DNA of 64,000 nt from Streptococcus salivarius (GCF_000785515.1 NZ_CP009913.1:1206001-1270000), one strand, 5' to 3'; positions 27,169 through 36,792 are shown, numbered from the stretch's first letter. Notes: generated by a model from the sequence alone, not told the origin. Numbers and translations are program-made.

Positions 27169-27197
27169 GGAAATATCATTTGGAAAGTAGGTTATAC

Positions 27198-28019
27198 ATG
27201 TTTCGAAAATTAATCCTATATCTTTTTTTATTGCTTTCAGCCATAGGCCTGACTTATGATACGCAATCATACACCTCAGGTGCCTTGTCTGGTTCAGCAT
27301 ACGGTATTATTGGACTATCAACACTAATTGCCTTATGTTATATCCTACCAGGAATATTTCTGATTCTGTACTTAGGCAAGAGATGGCAGGTGAAACCACT
27401 TGTTCTCATATTTGCTCTAATTGGTGGAGTCTTTATCACAGGATGGATAGCTGGTTATGCCAATACCATTTCTCACGACTGGGTGACTGCTCATCTTTCT
27501 TCAAAGAGCTTCTTCTACCGCTTTGAGGATGCCCTTATGGCTCCCCTAGTTGAAGAACCCCTAAAACTGGCAGCTTTTCTCTTTGCTATCTATATGGTAC
27601 CAACGAAAAGTTACAAGGGGATCTTGCTTGTTGCTATTACGGCAGGTCTTGGCTTCCAGATTAGTGAAGACTTCTCCTATATTCTTTCAGATTTGCCTGA
27701 TGGTTTTTCTTATACGATTTCAGGTATTCTTGGTCGAACTATTGGTGCCGTATCGTCTCACTGGCTTTACACATCCTTCCTTGCTATGGGGCTAGTCCTT
27801 ATATGGCGTTCCCGTCAAAAACTCATTAATTCTAAATACAGTCTTATTGGTATACTTTATGCTTGCGGTGCTTTTGCTGCTCACTTTGCTTGGAATTCAC
27901 CTCTTCGAAATTTAGAAAGCGATTTGCCATGGGCATCAGGCCTTCTCATTTCACTCAATCTTTTCTTCTTTATTACGCTTTATCAGCTCCTCTCGAAACT
28001 GGATAAAGAAAACAAGTAA
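27198..28019 (+). CDS. PrsW-family intramembrane metalloprotease
   Basis: 273 aa with about eight transmembrane helices. The glutamate-zincin-like motif EEPLK (in MAPLVEEPLKLAAFLFAIY) and the conserved histidines of SSHWLYTSFLAMG and AAHFAWN are those of PrsW/CPBP-type proteases. Bacillus PrsW cuts an anti-sigma factor; the substrate here is unknown. I choose ATG 27198 (MFRKLILYLF): the in-frame TTG at 27159 overlaps the -10 box. Divergent from adcA and possibly influenced by the same AdcR sites. Confidence 0.82.
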   Translation: MFRKLILYLFLLLSAIGLTYDTQSYTSGALSGSAYGIIGLSTLIALCYILPGIFLILYLGKRWQVKPLVLIFALIGGVFITGWIAGYANTISHDWVTAHLSSKSFFYRFEDALMAPLVEEPLKLAAFLFAIYMVPTKSYKGILLVAITAGLGFQISEDFSYILSDLPDGFSYTISGILGRTIGAVSSHWLYTSFLAMGLVLIWRSRQKLINSKYSLIGILYACGAFAAHFAWNSPLRNLESDLPWASGLLISLNLFFFITLYQLLSKLDKENK

Positions 28020-28032
28020 TGTTTACAATACT

Positions 28033-28067
28033 AAAAAACCTTTCCAATTTTATGGAAAGGCTTTTTT
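28033..28067. terminator. Bidirectional terminator
   Basis: CCTTTCC and GGAAAGG arms with A run on the left and T run on the right; shared by the PrsW-like gene and the pepD operon. Confidence 0.8.
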
Positions 28068-28073
28068 ATGACT

Positions 28074-29471
28074 TTAATCACTCATAGAAAAACGATTGGT
28101 CATCAAATTACTTGCATCATCTAAGACTTTTGCCAATAGTTTATCTGTTTCTGACTGAATCTTATCACTAATTTTTTGATTTTCAGCTTCAAAATCAATA
28201 CTCTCACCATTTGCTAAAGCAGTATCTACATGATTAATCATAGCATGGCCAAGAGCCATAGTTGTTTCTACATAAGCATCCAAATCAGCTTCATGCCGTT
28301 GGAAATGAGGATCACAGATAGCAGCAATCAAGCGATTACTCCAGTAGAAATTACCTGTATCCACTTTATCAGTTGTTTGACGGAAATAAGCAGGTGTTGT
28401 TCCGACTTGAGTCCAGAATGGCACCATTGTACCAAATGGCATTGATCCATAGGCTAACCACTGAATTCCTGTCGTTTCTGATGGTTTGTTAGGACGCATT
28501 TGCAAGAGAGCTGTTTGACTAGTACGGTTGATACCGATTGGACGGAATTGGCGTTGACTCACCGCATCTCCTTGAGGTCCATAAGGATCGTAAGGTGTAT
28601 CTTGGTAATGAAGACTCAAAACGTATTTAACATCTTCAACTGTAATTTTGCGGTATGGTTTTTGGCACCATGGAATAAAGAATGATTTTGGATCATAGTC
28701 TTTTTCTGGGTTCAAAAATTTCTGCATAGCCCAGGCGCGTGGTGTATTATAATGACGATCCTTATCTCGTTGGCTACCAAAAGCATAACGTGGATTAAAG
28801 TGTTCATTAGAATAAGTCAAATCCAAGTGATGTTTATTAATAAAATTTCGAATGTCTGGTGAGGCAAGATAGTCGTCTGGATTTTCAAACTCATAGTGAT
28901 CGATACCTAGTTGGTTTGGATTAGTAACATAGGCATCGTCTGGAACACGTCTTGCAATCCAATGGTGACCACCAATTGTTTCCAACCACCAAATTTCTTC
29001 AGTGTCTGAAAAAGCAATCCCATTAGACTCGTAAGTTCCGTAAGTTTCAAGGAGTTGTCCCAAACGAAGGACACCTTCACGCGCCGTCTTGATATATGGC
29101 AAGACCAAAGTCAACATATCCTCTTCTCCAAAACCATCTTTAACAAGAGGATCAGCGCCGAGAACACGCGCATTAGTCGTGATTGTTTCTGTTGCACTCA
29201 TGGCAACATTAGCTGAGTTAATACCAGCTTCACCCCAAATACCGTCTTTCCCAAGCGCATCTGGGACAGAGGTATAACGTAGAGGATTATCTGGCAAATC
29301 AATTGAAAAATTGCTAAGCACAGACTGGTAATGACGCGGTTGGTCTTCTGGGGTCACGACGAGAAATTCTTTGGGCGTAAAAACGCCTGATTGAGAATCC
29401 TCAGTACGTGCAATCATGGTAGAGCCGTCATATGAGGCTTTCTTACCTACTAAAATCGTTGTACAAGCCAT
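28074..29471 (-). CDS. pepD: C69-family dipeptidase PepD
   Basis: Ntn-hydrolase peptidase that cuts dipeptides, 465 aa. The catalytic cysteine is Cys3 ([26 protein letters not shown]), which would be exposed by processing of the first two residues. Typical family blocks follow: [45 protein letters not shown] and the N-Y-Y-containing [13 protein letters not shown]. Cytoplasmic, no signal peptide. It lies 17 nt after whiA, so it is probably the last gene of the rapZ operon. Confidence 0.9.
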   Translation of the reverse strand: MACTTILVGKKASYDGSTMIARTEDSQSGVFTPKEFLVVTPEDQPRHYQSVLSNFSIDLPDNPLRYTSVPDALGKDGIWGEAGINSANVAMSATETITTNARVLGADPLVKDGFGEEDMLTLVLPYIKTAREGVLRLGQLLETYGTYESNGIAFSDTEEIWWLETIGGHHWIARRVPDDAYVTNPNQLGIDHYEFENPDDYLASPDIRNFINKHHLDLTYSNEHFNPRYAFGSQRDKDRHYNTPRAWAMQKFLNPEKDYDPKSFFIPWCQKPYRKITVEDVKYVLSLHYQDTPYDPYGPQGDAVSQRQFRPIGINRTSQTALLQMRPNKPSETTGIQWLAYGSMPFGTMVPFWTQVGTTPAYFRQTTDKVDTGNFYWSNRLIAAICDPHFQRHEADLDAYVETTMALGHAMINHVDTALANGESIDFEAENQKISDKIQSETDKLLAKVLDDASNLMTNRFSMSD

Positions 29472-29488
29472 AAAAGCTTCCTTTCTAC

Positions 29489-30400
29489 TTACAAATCGTC
29501 GGCAATCTTATTGATTTTTCTGAGACGATGGTTAACACCACTCTTGGTCAGAGGAGGTTCTATACTATCTGCGATCTGCTGGATAGAGTAATCTGGGTTG
29601 GCAATACGAAGTTGGGCAATTTGGCGTAGCTCTACCGGTAAAATCTCCAAGCCAACCGTATCCATAATCTTGATAATATTATTAATTGTTTTCATACTAG
29701 CACTAATCGTTCTAGCAATATTGGCTGTTTCCGCATTATTGGCACGATTCAGATCATTTCTGGTTTCTCGCATAATTTTGACCTCTTCGAAGGCATCTTT
29801 AGAGTTCATTGCGCCGATAACAAGGAGAAAATCCATAATGTCCTCAGCTTTTTGAAGATAGGTCACAAACCCATTTTTATGACTCAAAACCTTAGCATCG
29901 AGCATAAATTTTTTCATGAGAGAAGCTAAATCCTCTGCGTGGTCTTGGTAAACGGAAAAAATTTCTAATTGATAACGTCCCTTTTCAGGATCACGTACCG
30001 TTCCGGTTGCCAAAAAAGCGCCTCGTAAATAGGATCTTCCAGCTTCGTCATCTTCCATTACTGATGTTTCAATGCCTGTTTCAAAGCCAAAGAAAGAATC
30101 CGCCAATTGTAAATCGGACAAAATATCATTGACATGGTCAGCGACAAAAACCGTGTAAACACGATTTTTCTTGAGATTGGTCTTGTTGTGATGTCTCAAT
30201 TCAGGATTACTCTGATAACGACTTTCCATTAATTGGTAGATATGTCGCGCAATCTTTGCATTTTCTGTTGAGATGGAAAGAGTCAAGCCTTGATTAGTCA
30301 ATCCAACCGAACCAGACATCTTAATCAATGCTGACAACTCAGCCTTGTCTTTGCTTGAAGCAGCAATTATCTCTTCTTTAACCTTAATTGTGAAACTCAT
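29489..30400 (-). CDS. whiA: DNA-binding protein WhiA
   Basis: 303 aa. The N-terminal and middle part is a degenerate LAGLIDADG homing-endonuclease fold ([24 protein letters not shown]), and the C terminus is an HTH ([29 protein letters not shown]). In non-sporulating Firmicutes WhiA affects division and chromosome segregation. The start overlaps the yvcK stop by 4 nt. This rapZ-yvcK-whiA order is conserved across Firmicutes. Confidence 0.94.
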   Translation of the reverse strand: MSFTIKVKEEIIAASSKDKAELSALIKMSGSVGLTNQGLTLSISTENAKIARHIYQLMESRYQSNPELRHHNKTNLKKNRVYTVFVADHVNDILSDLQLADSFFGFETGIETSVMEDDEAGRSYLRGAFLATGTVRDPEKGRYQLEIFSVYQDHAEDLASLMKKFMLDAKVLSHKNGFVTYLQKAEDIMDFLLVIGAMNSKDAFEEVKIMRETRNDLNRANNAETANIARTISASMKTINNIIKIMDTVGLEILPVELRQIAQLRIANPDYSIQQIADSIEPPLTKSGVNHRLRKINKIADDL

Positions 30401-31371
30401 GACTTGTTCCTCACTAGATGCATGAGCTCATCCACTACCAAGTCACCATGGTGGAAGGCACCACCATTTTCAAGTCGCAAAAAATTAGAAGACACAACTG
30501 TTTTAGCTTCACGACGTAAGCCCTCAAAATCATGCTCAACCTGAACAAGGTATTCATCAAATTTATTACTAGCCATGTATTCCTTAGGCACTTTCTTGAT
30601 GTTAACTAAGACATTGTCAATCACATCAGAGCCAAGATGACGATTAAGAACAGCCACATGGTCGGCATCTGAGAATTGTTCCGTTTCTCCGTACTGAGTC
30701 ATAATATTACAAATGTAAGTCACATCAGCCTTGGTCTCAATAAGGGCCTGACGAATCTCTGGTATAACTAGGTTGGGCAAAATCGATGTATAAAGAGATC
30801 CAGGACCCAAAACAATCATATCACTATTCATAATAGCATCAACAACCTTACGACTGGCCTTAGGCTCTTCGTCATTATAGGTATTGGTCACATAAACGCG
30901 TTCAATCATGCCATCATACTGGGCAATACTACTCTCCCCTGCTACTTCATGACCATCTTGAAAAACGGCATGAAGCGTCAAAGCTGTCTCACTAGCAGGA
31001 TAAATTTTTCCTGTAACGTGGAAGAACTTCGTCAGAAGCTGCATGGCATTATAGGTAGAGCCCTGCATTTCTGAAATTCCAGCGATGATTAGGTTTCCGA
31101 GTGGATGACCAGCCAAAGCACCATCGGTTTTATCAAAACGATATTGGAAAACTCTTTCATAAAGTTTAGGCATATCACTCATAGCTACCAAAACATTACG
31201 CAAATCCCCTGGAGGTGTCAGTTGCATGATATCACGCAAATCTCCCGAAGAACCGCCATCATCAGCTACAGTTACCACAGCAGTGATATCAACATCCTTA
31301 TGACGCAAACTACGAAGAATGACTGGGATACCAGTTCCCCCACCTATTACTGTAATTCTTGGTTTTTTCAT
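30397..31371 (-). CDS. yvcK: Gluconeogenesis-factor family protein YvcK
   Basis: CofD-like nucleotide-sugar-binding protein, 324 aa, linked in other Firmicutes to cell-wall synthesis on gluconeogenic carbon sources. The glycine-rich N terminus [28 protein letters not shown] (residues ~36-48) and [14 protein letters not shown] (~193-206) are the family hallmarks. It overlaps rapZ and whiA by 4 nt each, so the three are tightly coupled. Confidence 0.94.
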   Translation of the reverse strand: MKKPRITVIGGGTGIPVILRSLRHKDVDITAVVTVADDGGSSGDLRDIMQLTPPGDLRNVLVAMSDMPKLYERVFQYRFDKTDGALAGHPLGNLIIAGISEMQGSTYNAMQLLTKFFHVTGKIYPASETALTLHAVFQDGHEVAGESSIAQYDGMIERVYVTNTYNDEEPKASRKVVDAIMNSDMIVLGPGSLYTSILPNLVIPEIRQALIETKADVTYICNIMTQYGETEQFSDADHVAVLNRHLGSDVIDNVLVNIKKVPKEYMASNKFDEYLVQVEHDFEGLRREAKTVVSSNFLRLENGGAFHHGDLVVDELMHLVRNKS

Positions 31372-32258
31372 GAACGATTCACTGTCTCCTTACGTCGATC
31401 CTTATCACGATGTGTTTCATTGACTGTCCAATCATTTTTCAAATCTTGAGCCAAACGATGTGCAAAGGCTACACTACGGTGTTGACCACCTGTGCAGCCA
31501 ACAGCAATGGTAAGAACAGACTTACCTTCTTTTTTGTAACCAGGTAAGATTGGTTTAATAAGCTGTGTCAAATGATTGTAAAAGTCTTCCGATTCCTTAT
31601 GGTTCATGACGTAATCAAAAACCTCTTTATCCAAACCTGTGAGGTTACGAAGTGCAGGATCATAATAAGGGTTTGGCAAGAAACGGACATCAAAAACTAG
31701 ATCTGCATCTAATGGCAATCCATATTTAAAACCAAAACTCAAAACTTCAATACGGAAAGAAGATTGGTCTTGTTCAGATGAGAACTGTTCAGAAATAGCC
31801 TTACGCAACTGGCGTGGAGTTAATTCTGTCGTATCAACCACGTTTTGACTTAAGCTCTTAAGCGGTGACAAAAGCTCACGCTCAAGCTTAATGCCATCCA
31901 AAACACGACCATCTGCCGCCAATGGGTGGCTACGACGTGTCTCTTTATAACGAGAAACCAATTCACCATCAGTGGCATCCAAGAATAGAATCTTGAAATT
32001 AAGTTCCTCATTACTTTCCAATTTATCCAGAATATCGTTAATCTCATCGAAAAACAAGCGACTACGCATGTCAACAACAAGAGCAATCTTGTCTGTCTCT
32101 TCACTATGTTTTACCAATTCGATAACCTTAGGTACCAAAGAGGGGGGCATATTATCAATGGTGAAGTATCCAATATCCTCAAAGGATTGAATTGCTACAG
32201 TCTTACCTGCACCACTCATCCCTGTTACAACAACTAAATTAATTTTTTTCGTTCCCAT
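31368..32258 (-). CDS. rapZ: RNase adapter / nucleotide-binding protein RapZ (YvcJ)
   Basis: 296 aa. Walker A GMSGAGKT at residues 13-20, Walker B-like region VVDMRS, and the C-terminal domain with [18 protein letters not shown] that in E. coli RapZ binds the small RNA GlmZ to control glmS. In Firmicutes the role is less clear (YvcJ hydrolyses GTP and affects competence in Bacillus). Overlaps the DUF1003 gene upstream by 20 nt and yvcK downstream by 4 nt. Confidence 0.94.
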   Translation of the reverse strand: MGTKKINLVVVTGMSGAGKTVAIQSFEDIGYFTIDNMPPSLVPKVIELVKHSEETDKIALVVDMRSRLFFDEINDILDKLESNEELNFKILFLDATDGELVSRYKETRRSHPLAADGRVLDGIKLERELLSPLKSLSQNVVDTTELTPRQLRKAISEQFSSEQDQSSFRIEVLSFGFKYGLPLDADLVFDVRFLPNPYYDPALRNLTGLDKEVFDYVMNHKESEDFYNHLTQLIKPILPGYKKEGKSVLTIAVGCTGGQHRSVAFAHRLAQDLKNDWTVNETHRDKDRRKETVNRS

Positions 32259-33009
32259 GAGACTCCCTTTCTAATCTTTCTTCTTTCAAGACACGAATAA
32301 CGTCTGACATCTTCTCAACTTGTTGGCTAACCCCCATAATCATTTCTGTCTGCAATTTTTGAATTGTCAGAAGATCTGATTGGTCTTGTTGAACCAAGTG
32401 GTCTATTTTTTCATGCAAAAGTCGGATTTCTTCCTTAGACTGGGTATTGACATGATAGTCGTTACGCGCTTGTAAACGGTCGTAATCCGATGCTCGATTC
32501 TGACTCATCATAATCAAAGGTGCCTGAACAGCTGCTAGAGTAGACAAGGCCAGATTCAACAGAATAAATGGATACTTATCAAAGGCAATCCCAAAGGGTT
32601 GTACAACATTCAGCCCCATCCAAATAGCCATAAAAGCAACGAAAGACAAGATAAAAGTCCAAGATCCACCAAATCGGGCCACTTCATCCGCCACTTTTTG
32701 ACCAAAAGTAATCCTACTATCCAACTGTTCCTGGATGTCTTGATCCTCGTACAATAAACTCTTGGTCACATCGTGAACGGTTTCCCGAACATGTTCGTTT
32801 TTCTCATTAGCATTAGCAATAACTTCATCTAGAAAAACTAACCTATAATCCAAAAGGCTGATATTACTAATAAAATCATGTCCTTGTAAATCAGGGTAAT
32901 CTTTTTTCAAAAGCACCTGCAAACGACTATTTAGACGTTCGAAATAAGAGCCATCGGTTTCATCGAACCACTCTTTAGAGATATAATCCTGAACTCTCTT
33001 AACCTGTAT
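32239..33009 (-). CDS. DUF1003 membrane protein, apparent AUA start
   Basis: 256 aa as drawn. Two transmembrane helices ([19 protein letters not shown] and [21 protein letters not shown], residues ~120-170) define the DUF1003 domain; a predicted coiled coil fills the C terminus ([16 protein letters not shown]...[18 protein letters not shown]). The function is unknown. No ATG, GTG or TTG exists in frame near the 5' end. AAAGAAGG (33024-33017) lies exactly 7 nt before an in-frame ATA at 33009, and an in-frame TAG lies at 33027. The first usual start codon, a TTG at 32922, has no ribosome site. First gene of the rapZ operon. Confidence 0.72.
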   Translation of the reverse strand: MQVKRVQDYISKEWFDETDGSYFERLNSRLQVLLKKDYPDLQGHDFISNISLLDYRLVFLDEVIANANEKNEHVRETVHDVTKSLLYEDQDIQEQLDSRITFGQKVADEVARFGGSWTFILSFVAFMAIWMGLNVVQPFGIAFDKYPFILLNLALSTLAAVQAPLIMMSQNRASDYDRLQARNDYHVNTQSKEEIRLLHEKIDHLVQQDQSDLLTIQKLQTEMIMGVSQQVEKMSDVIRVLKEERLERESHGNEKN

Positions 33010-33033
33010 ATTTTCGCCTTCTTTCTAGGCTCT

Positions 33034-33042
33034 ATTATACCA
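33034..33042 (-). promoter_or_regulatory. Promoter of the DUF1003-rapZ-yvcK-whiA-pepD operon
   Basis: Minus-strand TGGTATAAT, an extended -10 with consensus hexamer. The expected start (about 33027) leaves a leader of about 18 nt before the ATA codon. Confidence 0.7.
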
Positions 33043-33078
33043 TATTGAAAGCTTAAACGTTCAATAGATAAAGGAAAA

Positions 33079-33103
33079 GAGTCCAAGACTAACCTCAGAC
33101 TCC
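33079..33103 (-). terminator. Terminator of the CAP-domain gene
   Basis: Minus-strand GAGTC...GACTC outer stem with an inner AGG/CTT stem, followed by TTTTCCTTT. Confidence 0.6.
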
Positions 33104-33135
33104 TCAATTATTGGGACAATTAATTTAAACTCTTC

Positions 33136-35205
33136 TTATTGGTAATTTAAAGTCCAGTAGTAAGTACCGTCACCAGCGACAACACAAGCTACTGCTGCTT
33201 GAGTAGCATCTGGACTCATGAGAAGTTCACGAATACCACTACTCAACCATTTATTGGCTACAACTGAACCATCAGATTCACGACGGTAAACAATACCATC
33301 ACTGTTGTAAGTGTGTGAAATATCTTTGGCATGTGGAAGGGTTGTGCTATTGTAAAGATCATCAGACCATGTAAGTGCTGGCAAACCAGCAGCTGTACGT
33401 TGCGCATTGATTTCATTAAAGGCAGCCTTAGCTGAGTCAACTTCAACATAATCAGAGTTTTCAGTTGGTTCTACATGATAAACAAATTTAACATAACCAA
33501 ATTCAACATCACTATATTTTTTGTCGTCAACACCGCTCTTGAGATTAGCTGTAATAACATAGTCACGTGCCCAAGCACTGCCCTTAGAAGCGTTGAAGTT
33601 GTCAACATCTTCAATTTCCCAAGTTACATTACAATCCCAGCCAGCATTATCTAAGAATTTTGGAGCAAAATTCTTAATAACATAATCTTTGAATTCATCC
33701 ACATTTTGGAATGGAAGAGCTTCACCAGCTTTACCAGTACCAACTACATTTTCAGAATACAACTTAACACTTGATGCATTATCATCGTACATGTATTCGT
33801 CGTTTCCTGCTGGTTTATGGAAATCTGGATCAAGCTCAGGGTCATCATTGGCAGTACCATTGTAGAGTTTCCATTTACCATCAACCCATTTGTAGTAACC
33901 ATCGATACCACGCGCATTATCTTCATCTGTCAATGCCACACGGTAGTAATAGGTACCGTTGTCATCTACAAATCGTGGATCTGAATACATGCGATAATCT
34001 GTTGGTGGCAATGTTGGTTTTGGCAACTTGTCATAGTCAATGTTGGTTTCAGGTGCATATGGTGGTTTTTCAAGTTCAGGAGCTTCTGAACTTGTTTCTG
34101 ATGTAGAACCTGTTTCTGAACTTGCAACTGAGTCTGAGGTGATTCCTGAAGTTGAATTACCTGTTGAAGCAGCATCTGAAGTTGTGGCTGAGGTTGAATT
34201 ACCTGTTGATGGTGCTTCTGAAGTTGCTGATGACGTTGAATCTACAGTTGATGGTGCTTCTGAAGTTGCTGATGACGTTGAATCTACAGTTGATGGTGCT
34301 TCTGAAGTTGCTGATGACGTTGAATCAACCATCGATGGTGACTCTGAAGTTGCTGATGATGTTGAATCAACTGTTGATGGTGCTTCTGAAGTTGCTGATG
34401 ACGTTGAATCTACAGTTGATGGTGCTTCTGAAGTTGCTGATGACGTTGAATCAACCATCGATGGTGACTCTGAAGTTGCAGACGAAGTTGAATCAACCAT
34501 TGATGGTGCTTCTGAAGTTGCTGATGACGTTGAATCAACCATTGATGGTGCTTCTGAGCTTGCTGATGACGTTGAATCTACAGTTGAAGTTGTTGGAGCT
34601 TCAGAATCTGTGCTTGAAGCCTTAACAAGCACCCACTTACCATTTGAATAATAGTAATAATCGCCATTATCTTTCAAATAATAGTGAGTACCATTTTCAT
34701 AACGGTAGTGAGGGTCATTTCTCAAAACCTCATAACCTGTCGTTGGTGTATTGTTAGAACCACTATTGTTGTTATTATAGTCACCACCACGAACCCAACG
34801 ACCGTTATAGTTAACATAGTAGCTACCATCACTCAAAATGTAGTACAAATAACCATTGCTATAGCGGTAAGTACCTGATTCGTTGTAGTTGTTGTAACCA
34901 GGATTATAGTTGTTATAGCCATAATTATAGTTATAATTATAGCCATAGTTATAGTTTGGATAGTAATTATTGTAACCGTAGTTATAGCCATAATTGTAAG
35001 TATAGCCTGGATAATAGCCATTGTAGCCGTAGTTATAACCATAGTTTGGATAATAGTTGTTATACCATGAGTTATAACTATAGTTATTAGAATAACCACG
35101 TCCATAATAACTATCGGCCTGTGCATGATTGTTGCCAACTACCGTTGGTGCTAAAATAGCTGCCCCTAGGACAGCACATGAAAATAATCGTAAACTCTTT
35201 CTCAT
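33136..35205 (-). CDS. Secreted CAP-domain protein with Tyr/Asn-rich and Ser-repeat regions
   Basis: 689 aa. Signal peptide to about residue 30 (cleavage after AQA). Residues 31-109 are almost only Tyr, Asn and Gly with a few Pro. Two ~32-residue modules ending NGRWV and NGKWV follow (111-139, 165-195), with a related one at 410-450. Residues 209-334 are nine 14-aa repeats of the form VDSTSSATSEAPST, then two degenerate copies. A domain at 490-580 precedes a C-terminal CAP/SCP fold (FNEINAQRTAAGLPALTWSDDLYNSTTLPHAKDISHTY). There is no LPXTG anchor, so it is released or held by the modules. The function is unknown; adhesion or wall association is possible. Confidence 0.85.
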   Translation of the reverse strand: MRKSLRLFSCAVLGAAILAPTVVGNNHAQADSYYGRGYSNNYSYNSWYNNYYPNYGYNYGYNGYYPGYTYNYGYNYGYNNYYPNYNYGYNYNYNYGYNNYNPGYNNYNESGTYRYSNGYLYYILSDGSYYVNYNGRWVRGGDYNNNNSGSNNTPTTGYEVLRNDPHYRYENGTHYYLKDNGDYYYYSNGKWVLVKASSTDSEAPTTSTVDSTSSASSEAPSMVDSTSSATSEAPSMVDSTSSATSESPSMVDSTSSATSEAPSTVDSTSSATSEAPSTVDSTSSATSESPSMVDSTSSATSEAPSTVDSTSSATSEAPSTVDSTSSATSEAPSTGNSTSATTSDAASTGNSTSGITSDSVASSETGSTSETSSEAPELEKPPYAPETNIDYDKLPKPTLPPTDYRMYSDPRFVDDNGTYYYRVALTDEDNARGIDGYYKWVDGKWKLYNGTANDDPELDPDFHKPAGNDEYMYDDNASSVKLYSENVVGTGKAGEALPFQNVDEFKDYVIKNFAPKFLDNAGWDCNVTWEIEDVDNFNASKGSAWARDYVITANLKSGVDDKKYSDVEFGYVKFVYHVEPTENSDYVEVDSAKAAFNEINAQRTAAGLPALTWSDDLYNSTTLPHAKDISHTYNSDGIVYRRESDGSVVANKWLSSGIRELLMSPDATQAAVACVVAGDGTYYWTLNYQ
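34204..34581 (-). repeat. Nine tandem 42-bp repeats coding a Ser/Thr-rich linker
   Basis: In-frame 42-bp units encode VDSTSSATSE(A/S)PS(T/M). A variant unit with GAC-TCT (ESPSM) recurs 126 bp apart, which shows that a block of three units was duplicated. Such tracts change copy number by slippage or recombination. The antisense frames through the tract stay open and look like genes but are not. Confidence 0.9.
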
Positions 35206-35241
35206 TGTCTTTTCCCCTTTTAAAAAAATATACCTTTTATA

Positions 35242-35255
35242 AGCAATCGCTTACA
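35242..35255 (-). promoter_or_regulatory. cre-like site in the CAP gene leader
   Basis: Minus-strand TGTAAGCGATTGCT matches the cre consensus TGWAANCGNTNWCA at 12 of 14 positions and lies about 20 bases beyond the -10 box, a repressing position. Confidence 0.5.
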
Positions 35256-35272
35256 TTTCCATTTACACTTTA

Positions 35273-35301
35273 ATTGTAAGAAATAAAACTTCTATTGTCA
35301 A
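35273..35301 (-). promoter_or_regulatory. CAP gene promoter
   Basis: Minus-strand TTGACA (35301-35296), 17-nt spacer, TACAAT (35278-35273): near-consensus, so the gene may be strongly expressed. Confidence 0.75.
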
Positions 35302-35421
35302 ATTATTTTAATAATAGAAGTTTCTCAGACTAAACCAATAGAAGACTAACAAAGACCTAACTTTCTTTGTGAAAAACGGTTAGGCGGACCTCTTTTAGGG
35401 CTTAAAGGCAAGTGTTTAAAC

Positions 35422-35449
35422 AAAAAAGCCCTCTATTTGTATAAGGACT
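35422..35449 (-). terminator. queF terminator
   Basis: Minus-strand AGTCC and GGGCT arms followed by TTTTTT. Confidence 0.55.
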
Positions 35450-35461
35450 TTTAGCGTAACA

Positions 35462-35953
35462 TTAACGATTATCAATATTTTCTGGGTAAAGATCGTGATT
35501 AAAGAGACGTTGCTCGGCCATCTTCTCATACTTTGTTTCAGGACGACCGTAATTATAATAAGGGTCAATCGAAATACCACCACGAGGTGTAAATTTACCC
35601 CAAACTTCTAAGTAACGAGGGTTCAAAAGTTTCACTAAATCTTTACCAATGGTATTAATACAGTTTTCATGGAAGTCTCCGTGATTACGGTAACTAAAGA
35701 GATAAAGCTTTAGAGATTTAGACTCAACGCAGAGCTGGTCTGGAATATAAGAAATATAAATACTTGCAAAATCAGGTTGCCCAGTAATAGGACAAAGTGA
35801 TGTAAATTCTGGACAGTTGAATTTGATAAAGTAATCATTATCAGTATGACGATTATCAAAAGACTCCAAGACTTGTGGAGAGTATTCAAAAATATAAGGT
35901 GTCTCCTTATTACCAAGGAGAGTGAGGTTTTTCATTTCTTCTTGTTGTGACAT
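35462..35953 (-). CDS. queF: NADPH-dependent 7-cyano-7-deazaguanine reductase
   Basis: Reduces preQ0 to preQ1 in queuosine synthesis. 163 aa, the short unimodular type. The active-site cysteine is in [14 protein letters not shown] (~residue 55), and the QueF motif [16 protein letters not shown] follows; the substrate-binding glutamate and histidine lie in FHENC. It is 122 nt after queE, further than the other steps, so it may have extra control, but no promoter stands out in the gap. AAGGAAG precedes ATG 35953. Confidence 0.95.
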   Translation of the reverse strand: MSQQEEMKNLTLLGNKETPYIFEYSPQVLESFDNRHTDNDYFIKFNCPEFTSLCPITGQPDFASIYISYIPDQLCVESKSLKLYLFSYRNHGDFHENCINTIGKDLVKLLNPRYLEVWGKFTPRGGISIDPYYNYGRPETKYEKMAEQRLFNHDLYPENIDNR

Positions 35954-36075
35954 TTTTCTTCCTTTGTTGTTAATTTTTCTAGACCTTTATATGGTCAATT
36001 TTTAATCTAAATTTCTAATGTTAATCATTAAAAAAGTAAAAATACTATCAATTCTAAGCTTATAGAATGTGAAGA

Positions 36076-36792
36076 TTAGACACCGCGCTCATTATCGTAG
36101 AGTAGGGTATGAAGCTGAGGGAGAACACGCACATTTCCCCACGAGTCATCAGCAGCTACTGTCTCCCAGAGCTCTTTGAGGCGATCTAATTGATGTTGGA
36201 CAATATTACCTTCTGCTTTCGGTTCAGGATTACCAGCCGAAAGAAACATGACATCTGGCTGATAACGTTCCTGAATCATTTTAGCAAAGGCTAAATCATC
36301 ATCGTCAAAAACAGGAACTTTGAAGGTAACTTTATCAGGATCAAGTTGTGAAACAATAAAGTCAAGGGTTTCCATATTGACTTCCATCTTGGATGATGGT
36401 GGTTTAGGACTTAAGGTTACTTGATCAATATCCTTGAGCCACTCCTGCCAGCGAGAACCCTGAGTTTCAACGGCCAAAGTCACTCCTCTAGCCTTGAGTT
36501 TTGAAACGAGTTCAGCCATATTTGCCGCTAAAAGAGCTGGGTTTCCTCCAGACAGAGTAACATAGTCATAAGTTCCTAGCGCATCTAAAGCCTCAATAAC
36601 TTCATCAGCTGTCATACGTGTTGGCTTCTCTGACCCATCCCAAGTAAAGGCAGAATCACACCAATCACAATGGTAATCACATCCTGCTGTCCTTACAAAC
36701 ATGGTCTTTTGACCGATAGCTCGGCCTTCCCCTTGAAAAGTCGGTCCGAAAATTTCAAGCACTGGCAGTTTGAGTACACGTTCTCTAGTCAT
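36076..36792 (-). CDS. queE: 7-carboxy-7-deazaguanine synthase
   Basis: Radical SAM enzyme that converts carboxytetrahydropterin (the QueD product) to 7-carboxy-7-deazaguanine. 238 aa. The cluster-binding motif CDYHCDWCDSAFTW has CX3CX2C spacing. The substrate loop FGPTFQGEGRAIGQKTMFVRT is typical. I choose ATG 36792 (MTRERVLKLPVLEIFG), with GGGAG eight bases upstream, over the in-frame ATG at 36849; it overlaps the end of queD by 8 nt. Confidence 0.94.
   Translation of the reverse strand: MTRERVLKLPVLEIFGPTFQGEGRAIGQKTMFVRTAGCDYHCDWCDSAFTWDGSEKPTRMTADEVIEALDALGTYDYVTLSGGNPALLAANMAELVSKLKARGVTLAVETQGSRWQEWLKDIDQVTLSPKPPSSKMEVNMETLDFIVSQLDPDKVTFKVPVFDDDDLAFAKMIQERYQPDVMFLSAGNPEPKAEGNIVQHQLDRLKELWETVAADDSWGNVRVLPQLHTLLYDNERGV

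Noticed and set aside
34040-34651. Long open frames on the plus strand across the CAP gene repeats (203 and 157 codons)
   Set aside because: They are antisense readings of the 42-bp repeat tract; repeats without stops stay open in several frames. No ribosome site, and the products are pure repeats.
35250-35267. WalR/VicR-type direct repeat (TGTAAA and TGTAAG) near the CAP promoter
   Set aside because: The two halves are 12 bp apart instead of 11, and the same bases are better explained by the cre-like site.
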